Shown: positions 8,970 to 16,838 of the stretch, piece after piece
How the letters are laid out: each line of letters begins with the position of its first letter
Position numbering within the stretch: the stretch's first letter is position 1
Source: Dehalococcoidia bacterium
GTDB lineage: Bacteria > Chloroflexota > Dehalococcoidia > SpSt-223
NCBI GenBank assembly: GCA_025054935.1
Contig: JANWZD010000003.1
Span: 124,001-188,000 of the forward strand
Length of the DNA: 64,000 bases
Direction: 5' to 3'
The notes under the pieces: generated by a model
Seen by the model: only the letters and a program-made list of their open reading frames with translations
The model's database searches: none
Told to the model about the DNA's origin: nothing
Translations under genes and position numbers: made by a program

Positions 8970-8988
8970 ATACCGCCCGGTGCGGTAT
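8970..8988. repeat. Perfect palindrome in the dnaX leader
   Basis: ATACCGC-CCGGT-GCGGTAT has 7-bp arms and lies 80 bp before the dnaX start, next to AT-rich sequence (TACATTTGTTCTATA) that could hold a promoter. It could be an operator or an RNA hairpin. The 183-bp gap was checked for a signal-recognition-particle RNA; the conserved GGAAGCAG-type loop was not seen. Confidence 0.4.
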
Positions 8989-9067
8989 CCCCTTCGGACG
9001 GGCGAGTCACTCCCGTACAATCCGACGGCAGAGCCTCGGCGCTGCGGTCGTTCTCCGGAGGAGGCAG

Positions 9068-10672
9068 GTGGCTCAAGCCCTCTATCGCAAGTGGCGCGCG
9101 CAATCGTTCAGTGAGCTGGCGGGGCAAGAGGCGATAACGCGCACCCTCAAGAACGCGATTGCCAGCAATCGGACAACGCATGCCTACCTGTTCTGCGGTC
9201 CGCGCGGCACGGGCAAGACGAGCACCGGGCGCATCCTCGCAAAGGCGCTCAACTGTCTTGATCCGCGCGAGGGCGAGCCGTGCAATGCGTGCCGAATGTG
9301 TCAGGCGGTGAACGAGGGGCGGCTCATCGACCTGATCGAGATTGATGCGGCGAGCAACCGGGGCATCGACGAAATCCGCGACCTGCGCGAGAAAGTGCGC
9401 TTCGCGCCAACCGAGGCGCGCCGGAAGGTGTATATCATCGACGAAGTGCACATGCTGACGGAGCAGGCCTTCAACGCCTTGCTGAAGACGCTTGAAGAGC
9501 CGCCCGAGCATGTCGTGTTCATCTTGGCGACGACAGAAGTGCACAAGGTGCCGCTCACCATCGTCTCTCGCTGCCAGCGCTTCGATTTTCGCCGGATCCC
9601 CGCCGAGGCAGCGCTCGCGAAGCTGCGGACGATTGCGGCAGCGGAAGGCATTGCGATCGATGACGCTGCGCTCGCCCTGATCGTCCGCGCCAGCAGCGGC
9701 AGCCTGCGCGACGCGGAGAACTTGCTCGACCAAGCGGTGAGCTACTACGGCAGCCGGGTGACGGTTGAGGACCTTGCCGCCCTGCTTGGAGTAGGAAGCG
9801 ATGAGCGCGCGCAGGCGGTAGTCCGGGCAGCGCTCGATCGCGACCTTGTCGGCGGCCTGCGCGTTCTCCACGAGGCGGCGACCGAGGGGGTCGACCTGCG
9901 CCAATTTGCGCGCCAGGTCATCGAAGTGCTGCGGCGAGTTGTGCTGCTGCAGGTTGGCGCCGGCGACCTGATCGATGCGACGGACCCGGAGCGTGAGGCG
10001 CTGCGCGCGCTCGCGGAGCGGGCAGAGCCGGACCGGGTGGTGAGCATCACGAAGCGCTTCAGCGAGCTCGATCTGCGCAGTGAGAGCGTCCCGACCTTGG
10101 CGCTCGAGCTCGCCCTGTACGATGCTTGCGTTGGCGCGGTGCAGTTGGTTGCGCCAAGCGAGCGCGTGCAGGGAGGGTGGCCGCCTCAGCCCAGCGCGGC
10201 GGCTGCGGCAACGGCAGCGCCTCCCGCTGCCAAGAGCGCGCCGCCGTCAGCCGCTCGCCGGCCGCACGACCTGCCCGCCAACGATCTGCCGTACCACCCT
10301 TCGGGCCCGCTGCTCGACCGCTGGCGCGAATTGTACGCTCGATTGAAGGCGCGAGAGCCGATCGCTGCGCCGGTGCTGGTGACGGCGCGCCCGGTCGAGG
10401 TGAGCGAGGAGCGCGTGGTCGTGACAGTCCGCGACGGCATGAAGTCGCATGTTGAGCGGCGGCGCAAATCGCTCGAAACGGCGCTCGCGGCGCTCTACGG
10501 GCATCCGGTCCAGCTGATTGTTCAGACGAGCCGCGAGAACGCGGCGGCTGCGTCGCCCGAGGGCGAGCCGACCCCCCCCACCGACCTCGAGCAGCTCGTG
10601 CGCAGCCCGACGGTTCAGCATGCGATGAAGACCTACGGCGCGACAATCGCCGGCGTCGAGCACGACGCCTAG
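9068..10672 (+). CDS. dnaX: DNA polymerase III subunit gamma/tau
   Basis: A 534-aa clamp-loader ATPase. It opens with the family signature ALYRKWR...F.ELAGQ. Walker A GPRGTGKTS lies at residues 44-52, the zinc module uses C63, C72, C75 and C78, Walker B/DEVH is at 125-128, and sensor 1 ATTE follows. After domain III comes an Ala/Pro-rich linker and a tau-like C-terminal segment. Start is GTG 9068 after CGGAGGAGGCAG; longer in-frame starts lack the family N-terminus. It heads a replication/recombination group with ybaB, recR and recO. No A-run slippery site for programmed frameshifting was seen, so one long product is expected. Confidence 0.95.
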   Translation: MAQALYRKWRAQSFSELAGQEAITRTLKNAIASNRTTHAYLFCGPRGTGKTSTGRILAKALNCLDPREGEPCNACRMCQAVNEGRLIDLIEIDAASNRGIDEIRDLREKVRFAPTEARRKVYIIDEVHMLTEQAFNALLKTLEEPPEHVVFILATTEVHKVPLTIVSRCQRFDFRRIPAEAALAKLRTIAAAEGIAIDDAALALIVRASSGSLRDAENLLDQAVSYYGSRVTVEDLAALLGVGSDERAQAVVRAALDRDLVGGLRVLHEAATEGVDLRQFARQVIEVLRRVVLLQVGAGDLIDATDPEREALRALAERAEPDRVVSITKRFSELDLRSESVPTLALELALYDACVGAVQLVAPSERVQGGWPPQPSAAAAATAAPPAAKSAPPSAARRPHDLPANDLPYHPSGPLLDRWRELYARLKAREPIAAPVLVTARPVEVSEERVVVTVRDGMKSHVERRRKSLETALAALYGHPVQLIVQTSRENAAAASPEGEPTPPTDLEQLVRSPTVQHAMKTYGATIAGVEHDA

Positions 10673-10737
10673 CGCGGAACTGACGCGCCGCTCAGCGTAC
10701 ACTATGGGAGGGCGCTGGAACGCGCGTCGGAGGGATC

Positions 10738-11034
10738 GTGAACCGAAACATGTTGAAGCAGATGCAGCAGCTCCAAGCGAAGATCCTGCGCACTCAGGAA
10801 GAGCTTGCCAGTGAGACGGTGGAAGGGTCCGCCGGTGGCGGCGCCGTGCGGATTGTGATGACCGGTCATCAGAAGGTCCAAGCGATCACTATCGACCCTG
10901 AGGCGGCGGAAGATATCGAACTGCTCCAAGACATGCTGGTGACGGCGTTCAACGATGCGCAGGAGAAAGTGGCCGCGCTCATTCAGAAGCGGATGGGCCC
11001 CTTGACGGGCGGACTCGGGATCCCGGGGCTGTGA
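10738..11034 (+). CDS. ybaB: YbaB/EbfC-family nucleoid-associated protein
   Basis: A 98-aa protein with the YbaB layout: an N-terminal helix MLKQMQQLQAKILRTQEELA, then GGGAVRIVMTGHQKVQAITIDP and a C-terminal helix with AFNDAQEKV. The family binds DNA as a dimer. The dnaX-ybaB-recR order is one of the best conserved bacterial gene orders and supports the call. GTG start at 10738 follows GGAGGGATC; recR begins 12 bp after its stop. Confidence 0.93.
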   Translation: MNRNMLKQMQQLQAKILRTQEELASETVEGSAGGGAVRIVMTGHQKVQAITIDPEAAEDIELLQDMLVTAFNDAQEKVAALIQKRMGPLTGGLGIPGL

Positions 11035-11046
11035 GGCGAGGGCACG

Positions 11047-11664
11047 GTGCAGCCTCCAACGTTTGTGGTCACCGCCGAGCCCGTCGCGCGGCTGATCGAC
11101 GAGTTTCATAAGCTCCCCGGCATCGGCCCAAAAACCGCCCAGCGGCTCGCCTACTACCTTTTGCGCATGCCGGAGGCGCAGGCGCGCGCGCTCGCCAACG
11201 CGATCATCGAGGTGAAGGAGAAGATTGGGCTCTGTTCTGTCTGCTTTAACATCACCGACATCGACCCCTGCGGCATTTGCGCGTCCGCTGACCGCAATCC
11301 GGGCCAGATCTGCGTTGTCGAAGAGCCGCTCGACGTGCTCGCGATCGAGAAGACGCGCCAGTTTCGCGGCCGCTACCACGTTCTCCACGGCGCGATCTCG
11401 CCCCTTGAGGGGGTCGGTCCGGACGACTTGAAGATCGAGGAGCTCGTTGCGCGGGTGCGCGCTGGCGGGATCGAAGAAGTGATCCTGGCGACCAACCCGA
11501 ACCAGCTCGGGGAGGCGACTGCCTACTACATCCAAGGCAAGCTTAAGCCGCTCGGCGTTCGGCTGACTCGTCTCGCGCACGGGTTGCCGATGGGAGGCAA
11601 CCTCGAGTACGCAGACGAGGTGACACTTTCGCGCGCCGTGGCGAATCGGCAGGAATTAAGCTGA
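11047..11664 (+). CDS. recR: Recombination mediator protein RecR
   Basis: A 205-aa RecR acting with RecO (and RecF) to load RecA at gaps. The helix-hairpin-helix LPGIGPKTAQRLA is at residues 23-35 and the zinc finger is C63, C66, C75, C78. The Toprim domain starts at ICVVEEPLDVLAIE, and the end carries a GLPMGGNLEYADEVTL Walker-like motif. Length is normal. GTG start, 12 bp after ybaB; recO follows 4 bp after the stop, so recR and recO are co-transcribed. Confidence 0.96.
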   Translation: MQPPTFVVTAEPVARLIDEFHKLPGIGPKTAQRLAYYLLRMPEAQARALANAIIEVKEKIGLCSVCFNITDIDPCGICASADRNPGQICVVEEPLDVLAIEKTRQFRGRYHVLHGAISPLEGVGPDDLKIEELVARVRAGGIEEVILATNPNQLGEATAYYIQGKLKPLGVRLTRLAHGLPMGGNLEYADEVTLSRAVANRQELS

Positions 11665-11668
11665 CGCA

Positions 11669-12454
11669 ATGAGGGCGCCGCGCACGTACCGCACCGAAGG
11701 GGTGGTGCTCCGCTACTACAACTTTGGCGAAGCAGACCGGATCCTCTCGCTCATCACGCCCGATCACGGCAAACTGCGCGTGCTCGCCAAGGGAGTTCGT
11801 CGGCCGGGGTCGAAGCTCTCTGGCCACCTCGACCTGTTCTGTCGCAGCCAGCTGCTGATCGCGAAGGGGCAGACGCTCGACGTCATCGCCGGCGCCTCAA
11901 CGATCAGCAGCTACCTGCAGGTGCGCCAAGACCTCTGGCGCACGAGCTGCGCCTTCTATCTCCTTGAACTGACCGATCGCTTGAGCGAAGAACGGCTGGA
12001 AAACCGTCCCCTCTATGACCTCCTCGTTGAGTGCCTTGCCGCGCTTGAGCGTGCGCGCCGGCCCGAGGTGCTGCTGCGCTATTTCGACCTGCACGCGCTC
12101 GACCGGTCAGGCTTTCGGCCGGAACTGCGGCGGTGTCTCGTCTGCCGTCGCGAGATTGAGCCCCAAGTGAACCGCTTCGGTCCCCAAGGCGTGACCTGTC
12201 CCGACTGCCCGGCCGACATGACAAGTTGGCCGATCAGCGTTGACGCGCTCAAGGTGCTGCGCTTCCTTCAGGCGAACCCGCTCAATGCCGCGCTCCGGTT
12301 TGCGCCCAGTCCGCGGGTTCTCGGGGAAGTCGAGGGGCAGCTGCGCCGCGCGATCACTGCCATCCTCGAGCGGGAGATGAAATCGACAGAATTTTTGAGC
12401 CTCGTGCGCAGCCAGACAGCCGAGAGCAAGATAGCCCCTCCCCTCGCTCGCTAG
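11669..12454 (+). CDS. recO: DNA repair protein RecO
   Basis: A 261-aa RecO. An N-terminal OB fold contains the family opening TEGVVLRYYNFGEADRIL and a KGVRRPGSKLSG loop. A helical domain follows, with a four-cysteine zinc site around residues 150-180 (CLVC...CPDC). It anneals single-stranded DNA and works with RecR in gap repair. Its position directly after recR fits a shared transcript. It is the last gene of the dnaX group; a promoter for the next gene lies in the following 150 bp. Confidence 0.94.
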   Translation: MRAPRTYRTEGVVLRYYNFGEADRILSLITPDHGKLRVLAKGVRRPGSKLSGHLDLFCRSQLLIAKGQTLDVIAGASTISSYLQVRQDLWRTSCAFYLLELTDRLSEERLENRPLYDLLVECLAALERARRPEVLLRYFDLHALDRSGFRPELRRCLVCRREIEPQVNRFGPQGVTCPDCPADMTSWPISVDALKVLRFLQANPLNAALRFAPSPRVLGEVEGQLRRAITAILEREMKSTEFLSLVRSQTAESKIAPPLAR

Positions 12455-12512
12455 CAGCCGGCCAAGGGCAAGATTTTCCGCAAAATCGCGTTCTTGTCAG
12501 CGCGTAGACGCG

Positions 12513-12541
12513 TTGATTTCTCGCTGGCCGTTCGATATGAT
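12513..12541 (+). promoter_or_regulatory. Sigma-70-type promoter for the HEXXH protein gene
   Basis: TTGATT (12513-12518) and TATGAT (12536-12541) are separated by exactly 17 bp and lie 65 bp before the TTG start at 12607. This separates the gene from the upstream recO unit. Confidence 0.65.
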
Positions 12542-12606
12542 GCCCGGCCAGCACGGGATGGCTGTCCTTCACGGACGGAAGGATTGACCTCAGGAGGAGC
12601 ATTCCG

Positions 12607-13119
12607 TTGTCTTCTCACCGACGCGGAGTAGCGCTGCTTCGAACCGACGAATGGTTGGCCGATCTCCTCGACACGATCTGGATGAAGCATTTCAGCGACG
12701 TTGAACGCGCCAACGAGGTCACGATTGAGTTTTCGCGCCACTGGAAGAGCCGTCTTGGCCTGATCCGCATGTCTGAGAGCGGAGCCCACACCTATATAGG
12801 TATTAATGGGCTCTTGCGTCATCCTGAGGTGCCGGAATTCGTGGTCGTGCTGACAACGGCGCACGAACTCTGTCATTACGCCCATGGGTTTGGGTCGCCG
12901 TTGCCCCAACGATATCCCCATCCGCATGCAGGCAATGTCGTGGGACGAGAGCTTGCGCGTCGCGGGCTGAGCGCGCTCGCGGAGCAGTACGAAACGTGGG
13001 TGGCCGACCATTGGCACGACTTTTACGACCGGCAGGTCGGCCGTGTCGGCGCACCGCTGCGGTCGAACGGGGCGGCGGCCCGCGCTCGCGCTGCGGCGGC
13101 CGCTTCTGCTCGGCGCTAG
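12607..13119 (+). CDS. Putative zinc metallopeptidase-like protein (HEXXH)
   Basis: A 170-aa soluble protein with the zincin motif HELCH at residues 86-90, preceded by a hydrophobic strand (FVVVLTTA). It is followed by a HGFGS turn and HPHAGNVV (His 105/107, possible third ligand). The topology recalls SprT-like proteins, where the motif lies mid-protein, but no C-terminal zinc ribbon is present. The C-terminus is Ala/Arg-rich and probably disordered. Start is TTG 12607 after AGGAGGAGCATTCCG, the only candidate with a good ribosome-binding site. Function unknown; a protease role is inference from HEXXH. Confidence 0.6.
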   Translation: MSSHRRGVALLRTDEWLADLLDTIWMKHFSDVERANEVTIEFSRHWKSRLGLIRMSESGAHTYIGINGLLRHPEVPEFVVVLTTAHELCHYAHGFGSPLPQRYPHPHAGNVVGRELARRGLSALAEQYETWVADHWHDFYDRQVGRVGAPLRSNGAAARARAAAAASARR

Positions 13120-13690
13120 CGCGGCTGCCCTGAAGGGCGCGGGCCGGCGGGGCGCGCCGCGACGTCAAACAATCCGGCGGCTGCAGCAGACGCGCCCGTG
13201 CGGATGACGATCGGACGGACGAGCGGGTACCGTCCCGCAACAGCGGGCGAAACATTGTGGATCCGCACCGCCTTCACCGCCGACGTCACTGCGCCAAGCC
13301 CGACGGGGTCGCCTGCCGTGGGGGGAGCCGCTATCCGCTCGAGCATCACCGCTTCTCGGGAGCGCAGCGCAGTCGCAGTGACGGAGCGACCGCCGACCAC
13401 TGCTGCTCCGCTGCCAGCCGCGAGCCGCCCCCTCCTCAGGCATCAGCACCACACTCGCGCCGGGAGGGCCGCCCAGTCAGCCCCATCGCGCCGCCAGCTG
13501 CGGGAGAGCTGGCGCAGCGAGCCGCTGCTGACGCTGGTGATCGAGCTTGTGGGGTGGGCGGCGCGGCCGAGCCCCACGGCGCGGAGCGTGGGGGTCGCGG
13601 GCGCTGGCCGGGTGATCAGGGCGAGGTCGGCGTCGCCCCGCTGCAGCGCGGCGAGCGTTCTTCGGTAGGGACGGGGCGTCTGGTCGTCAC
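13116..13690 (-). pseudogene. Decayed PstS-like (phosphate-type) substrate-binding protein gene
   Basis: Three minus-strand pieces in two alternating frames read as one periplasmic binding protein. About 13690-13480 gives GDADLALITRP and SSITSVSSGSLRQL. About 13480-13405 gives LGGPPGASVVLMPEEGAARG in another frame, interrupted by a TGA at its start. 13402-13116 returns to the first frame with AVKAVRIHNVSPAVAGRYPL and RPIVI, the typical PstS C-terminus. At least two frameshifts and a missing N-terminus (uppP ends at 13687) show it is broken. It lies just downstream of uppP on the same strand. No permease or ATPase gene is nearby. Confidence 0.6.
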
Positions 13691-14502
13691 CGCTGCGGAA
13701 CGGTGAGCGCGAGGACGAGAAGCGCGAGGGCGAGACGGTAGACGATAAAGACATTGAGCGAGAAACGGGCGAGGAAGCGGATCAGAAAGGCGATGCAGAG
13801 AAAGCCGACGACCGCCGAAGAGAGGATGCCAGCGGCGAAGGCGAAGGCGAGACCGTCTGGCATGCCCGTTCGGGCAAGCTTGACCGACTCCAAGACGACC
13901 GCGCCAAACGTGACAGGCGCGGCAAGCAAGAAACTGAACCGCGCGGCGTCAGCGCGGCGCATGCCGCGGAAGAGACCAGCGGAAATCGTAATCCCGCTGC
14001 GGCTGACGCCCGGCACGAGTGCGATCGCCTGCGCTGTGCCGATGATGAGCGCATCCGGCAGGCGCACGCCGAAGAGGTCGCGCTTCTGCAGCGCAACGCG
14101 CTCAGCAAGCCACATCACGCCGGAAAAGATCACCAGCATTGCGGCGGTCAGCCGGGGATCACGGAACGCCTCGGCAGCGAGGTCCTGTACCAGCACGCCG
14201 ATGACGACGGCAGGGATCGTGCCGACGATGATCAGCAGCCCCAGCCGCGCCTGCGGGTCGGCGAACGACCGGCGGCGGAGGGCGGCAAGCACGGCGCCGA
14301 CGATCCCGAACAGGTCGCGCGCGAAGTAGGAGAGCACAGCGAGAAGCGTTCCGAGATGGAGCGCGACGTCGAAAGCGAGGTCGTTCTCGGTCTGCCAGCC
14401 GAACAGCGAGTGGGCGATGACTAAGTGTCCCGAACTGCTGATCGGCAGAAATTCGGTCAGCCCTTGGATGGCGCCGAGGATAACCGCTTGCACGACGTCC
14501 AC
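13687..14502 (-). CDS. uppP: Undecaprenyl-diphosphatase (BacA family)
   Basis: A 271-aa polytopic membrane phosphatase that recycles undecaprenyl diphosphate to the monophosphate lipid carrier used for peptidoglycan and surface glycans. Both catalytic motifs are intact: GLTEFLPISSSGHL (E17, Ser cluster, H26) and PGVSRSGITISAGLFRG. About eight hydrophobic segments and normal length. ATG start at 14502. It is divergent from the pseudokinase gene, and a decayed binding-protein gene follows it. Confidence 0.95.
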   Translation of the reverse strand: MDVVQAVILGAIQGLTEFLPISSSGHLVIAHSLFGWQTENDLAFDVALHLGTLLAVLSYFARDLFGIVGAVLAALRRRSFADPQARLGLLIIVGTIPAVVIGVLVQDLAAEAFRDPRLTAAMLVIFSGVMWLAERVALQKRDLFGVRLPDALIIGTAQAIALVPGVSRSGITISAGLFRGMRRADAARFSFLLAAPVTFGAVVLESVKLARTGMPDGLAFAFAAGILSSAVVGFLCIAFLIRFLARFSLNVFIVYRLALALLVLALTVPQR

Positions 14503-14646
14503 GCTTTGCCCTCCTCGCCGGAGCCGGGGGATTGTACTGGCCCGCTCCCTTGCGGTCGAGCGGCGGCCGGATTGGCGCGAACTGCGCCGCCAACTGCTTC
14601 CGCTTGCTCACCTGCTCCGCTAGCATCGTGGCCGAGGAGGGCGCTC

Positions 14647-16329
14647 ATGACAGTCACGACCCCGGCGGCCGCGTCGCTCTTGCGTGACCAGTTTCGGCTT
14701 GTAGGCGTTGTCGGAAGCACCGAGAGTGCGGATGCCTACTGGGCGGTCGACCGTCAGACCGGAGAGGACGCACTCATTCAGGTGATCCGGCCCGGCGCGA
14801 CGGCGAACGCCGCGGTGCGCGCCGATCTCCTCGCGCGGCTGGCAGCCGCGGTCGGCGTTCGGCGGCCGGACATTGTGCCGATCCGGGAGGTTGGCTGCGA
14901 TGACGACCGCATTGTCATCGTCTGCGAGCGGCCGCTTGGCCTCCCGCTTACGGCAGTGCTCGCCCGCGGGCCGTCACCGCTCGCGTGGTCGGCTGGAGTG
15001 GTGCGAGATGCGCTGCGCGCGGTCGAAGCGGCGCGCAGCGCGGCTGTCGCTCACCCCGGCCTCTCCCCCGCGAACATCTTTGTCGCGCCTGACGGGCAGG
15101 TGCAGGTGGCGGAGCGCGGGCTGCCGCTGCTTCCGCCGGCAGCGGTTCTGCCCGGGATTGGCGGGAGGGCGTGCGCGGTCGCGGCCGCAGTCCGCGCTCC
15201 GGAACTGGTTGCCGGGCAGAGCGCCGACCGCGCGGCGCAGCAATACGCGGCGGCGGCGCTCTTCGTCTGGCTCGTTTCCGGCGCGCCGCCCGTCACGAAC
15301 CCCAACGACTCCCTCGCCGAGCGTCAGGCGCGGCTCTCTGGCGCGCTCGCGGCGGCCAGGGTTCCAGAAGCGTTCATCGCCACTCTCGCGCGCAGCCTCG
15401 CCCTCTCCCCTGCCGAGCGCCGCCGAGCGTTTGGAGCGTTGATCAAGGGGCTCGATGCGCTGCGGGGGGCTCCGTCGTCAGCCGTCCGGCGGGGATGGGC
15501 GCGCCGCTGGCTCTGGTTCGGCGGCGCGGTGGCAGCCGTGGCCGGTGCGGCGGCGTTCCTGCTCGCGGGGAGCTTGCCGGCAGCGCGCGCGCTCGACGAC
15601 CCGGCAGGGCAGCCGGGGTCGAGGAGCGCGATTGCCGCCTCCTCCCAGCACGGAACAGGAACGTTCGCGCACGCTCCGCTGGCTGCCGCCGCACCCGCTG
15701 AGACCGCGCTCGGCCGCGCGCACACCTGCTGGGGCCGGGATTGGCCGTGCGCTATCGACGCGCTGCAGGAACTGGCTGCGCTGCAGCCGGACGACCGCGC
15801 GATCGCGGCGCAGCTCGCGAGCGCGTATGTCAGCTATGGGCAGGCGCTGGCAGAAGTCGGCGAGATCAGCGCCGCGGCAGATGCCTTTCGCGCGGCGCTC
15901 GCGCTCCGTCCGGATGACCCTGCGGCGCTGCGGGGGAGCGAGCTTGCTGCGCACGTCCTTGCCGGCCAAGCAGCGTACGACGCGGCGGACTGGCCGACGG
16001 CGGTCCGCGCCTTCGGCCACGCGACCGCCATCGACCCGACGTTCGGCGAGGCGCGCCGGCTGCTGACGGCGAGCCTGATCAACTGGGGCTGGAGCGCGCT
16101 GCGGCGCGGCGAGCGTCAGCAGGCGGCTCTTCTCTGCGGGGAGGCGCAGCGTCTCGGGGGCGCGGCCGACGCCTGCCTTGCGAGTCTCCAGACCTCGGCT
16201 GCGCCGCGCCCCCGGCCGACCGTTGTCAGTGCGCAACCGCCGGCAGGAAGCGCGCCGCCTTCTCCGTCGACGGCGGTCGTCGTTCGAACGCAGAACACTC
16301 CCCGTCACCGCACGACGTGGCTGCCGTAG
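14647..16329 (+). CDS. Pseudokinase-like membrane protein with TPR-type C-terminus
   Basis: A 560-aa protein. Residues about 10-275 follow the Ser/Thr kinase fold, but catalytic positions are lost. The beta-3 Lys strand reads ALIQVIRPG, the HRDLKPxN loop reads HPGLSPANIFV, and the DFG position reads VAERG. A transmembrane segment (about 290-310) follows, then an extracytoplasmic region with two or three TPR-like helical repeats (LASAYVSYGQALAEVGEISA; about 360-520) and a Pro/Ser-rich tail. Start ATG 14647 follows CGAGGAGGGCGCTC. It may be a ligand-binding or scaffold pseudokinase facing both sides of the membrane. Confidence 0.65.
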   Translation: MTVTTPAAASLLRDQFRLVGVVGSTESADAYWAVDRQTGEDALIQVIRPGATANAAVRADLLARLAAAVGVRRPDIVPIREVGCDDDRIVIVCERPLGLPLTAVLARGPSPLAWSAGVVRDALRAVEAARSAAVAHPGLSPANIFVAPDGQVQVAERGLPLLPPAAVLPGIGGRACAVAAAVRAPELVAGQSADRAAQQYAAAALFVWLVSGAPPVTNPNDSLAERQARLSGALAAARVPEAFIATLARSLALSPAERRRAFGALIKGLDALRGAPSSAVRRGWARRWLWFGGAVAAVAGAAAFLLAGSLPAARALDDPAGQPGSRSAIAASSQHGTGTFAHAPLAAAAPAETALGRAHTCWGRDWPCAIDALQELAALQPDDRAIAAQLASAYVSYGQALAEVGEISAAADAFRAALALRPDDPAALRGSELAAHVLAGQAAYDAADWPTAVRAFGHATAIDPTFGEARRLLTASLINWGWSALRRGERQQAALLCGEAQRLGGAADACLASLQTSAAPRPRPTVVSAQPPAGSAPPSPSTAVVVRTQNTPRHRTTWLP

Positions 16330-16371
16330 CGCGGCGAGCGCGGGCATTGCTCGCCGCGGCGCCGGAGTGCC

Positions 16372-16632
16372 CTAGTCGATCTCGATGCGCGGAGCACGGG
16401 CGCCGGTGGAGGTCGGCTGCGTTTCGAGGCGGTCGATCATCGCGTCGAGAACGCTCCGGATAGCGAGCAGCCCCTCCCGCTGCATCTGATTTAGGTGACG
16501 GCGCGTCTCCTCGGGCAGCCAGAAAAGCGGGTCAACCGTTTCAACCCGAATGCGCGGCAGCTGCGGCGCGCGAGGAACCCGAATGCGCACAACGTATTCG
16601 CGCTCGTCGGCGTTGCTGCGGATTTCGTCCAT
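16372..16632 (-). CDS. Small hypothetical protein, 86 aa
   Basis: A soluble 86-aa protein with an acidic, Arg-rich N-terminus and two predicted helices (LPEETRRHLNQMQREGLLAI and RSVLDAMIDRLE). No known domain is recognised. The start at 16632 is supported by GGAAAGGAGCGACC; an in-frame longer reading has no ribosome-binding site. A perfect hairpin lies just upstream of that site. Neighbours give no functional hint. Confidence 0.6.
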   Translation of the reverse strand: MDEIRSNADEREYVVRIRVPRAPQLPRIRVETVDPLFWLPEETRRHLNQMQREGLLAIRSVLDAMIDRLETQPTSTGARAPRIEID

Positions 16633-16645
16633 TGGTCGCTCCTTT

Positions 16646-16665
16646 CCCGGCAGCATACTGCCGGG
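16646..16665. repeat. Perfect hairpin upstream of the 86-aa protein gene
   Basis: CCCGGCAG-CATA-CTGCCGGG, 8-bp arms with a 4-nt loop, ends 14 nt before the minus-strand start at 16632 and abuts its Shine-Dalgarno sequence. It could act as an operator or as a 5' mRNA hairpin controlling translation. Confidence 0.5.
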
Positions 16666-16838
16666 CTCGTGTTCCAAGTTATACCTTATGCGCTTTCCCG
16701 CGATCGCGTCACCACACGGCCGGCGATTCGCTACTCTATTAATGGAGCGCCGCTGCCGTTGCGCGGCGGCTGCATCTCGAACTGCCGTCAGTGGGTCACC
16801 GTCCGCTGAACATCCGCGCCCTGAAGGAACTCGGGTCG

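Noticed and set aside
8885-9067. Signal-recognition-particle RNA upstream of dnaX, a position used in some bacteria
   Set aside because: The conserved apical GGAAGCAG-type loop is absent; only a palindrome is seen.
10130-10620. Programmed frameshift in dnaX producing separate gamma and tau
   Set aside because: No A-rich slippery heptamer or following structure was found in the linker region.
13198-13706. Plus-strand open frames between the HEXXH protein and uppP
   Set aside because: Products are Arg/Pro/Ala-rich without pattern, while the minus strand shows interrupted PstS-like sequence that explains the region better.
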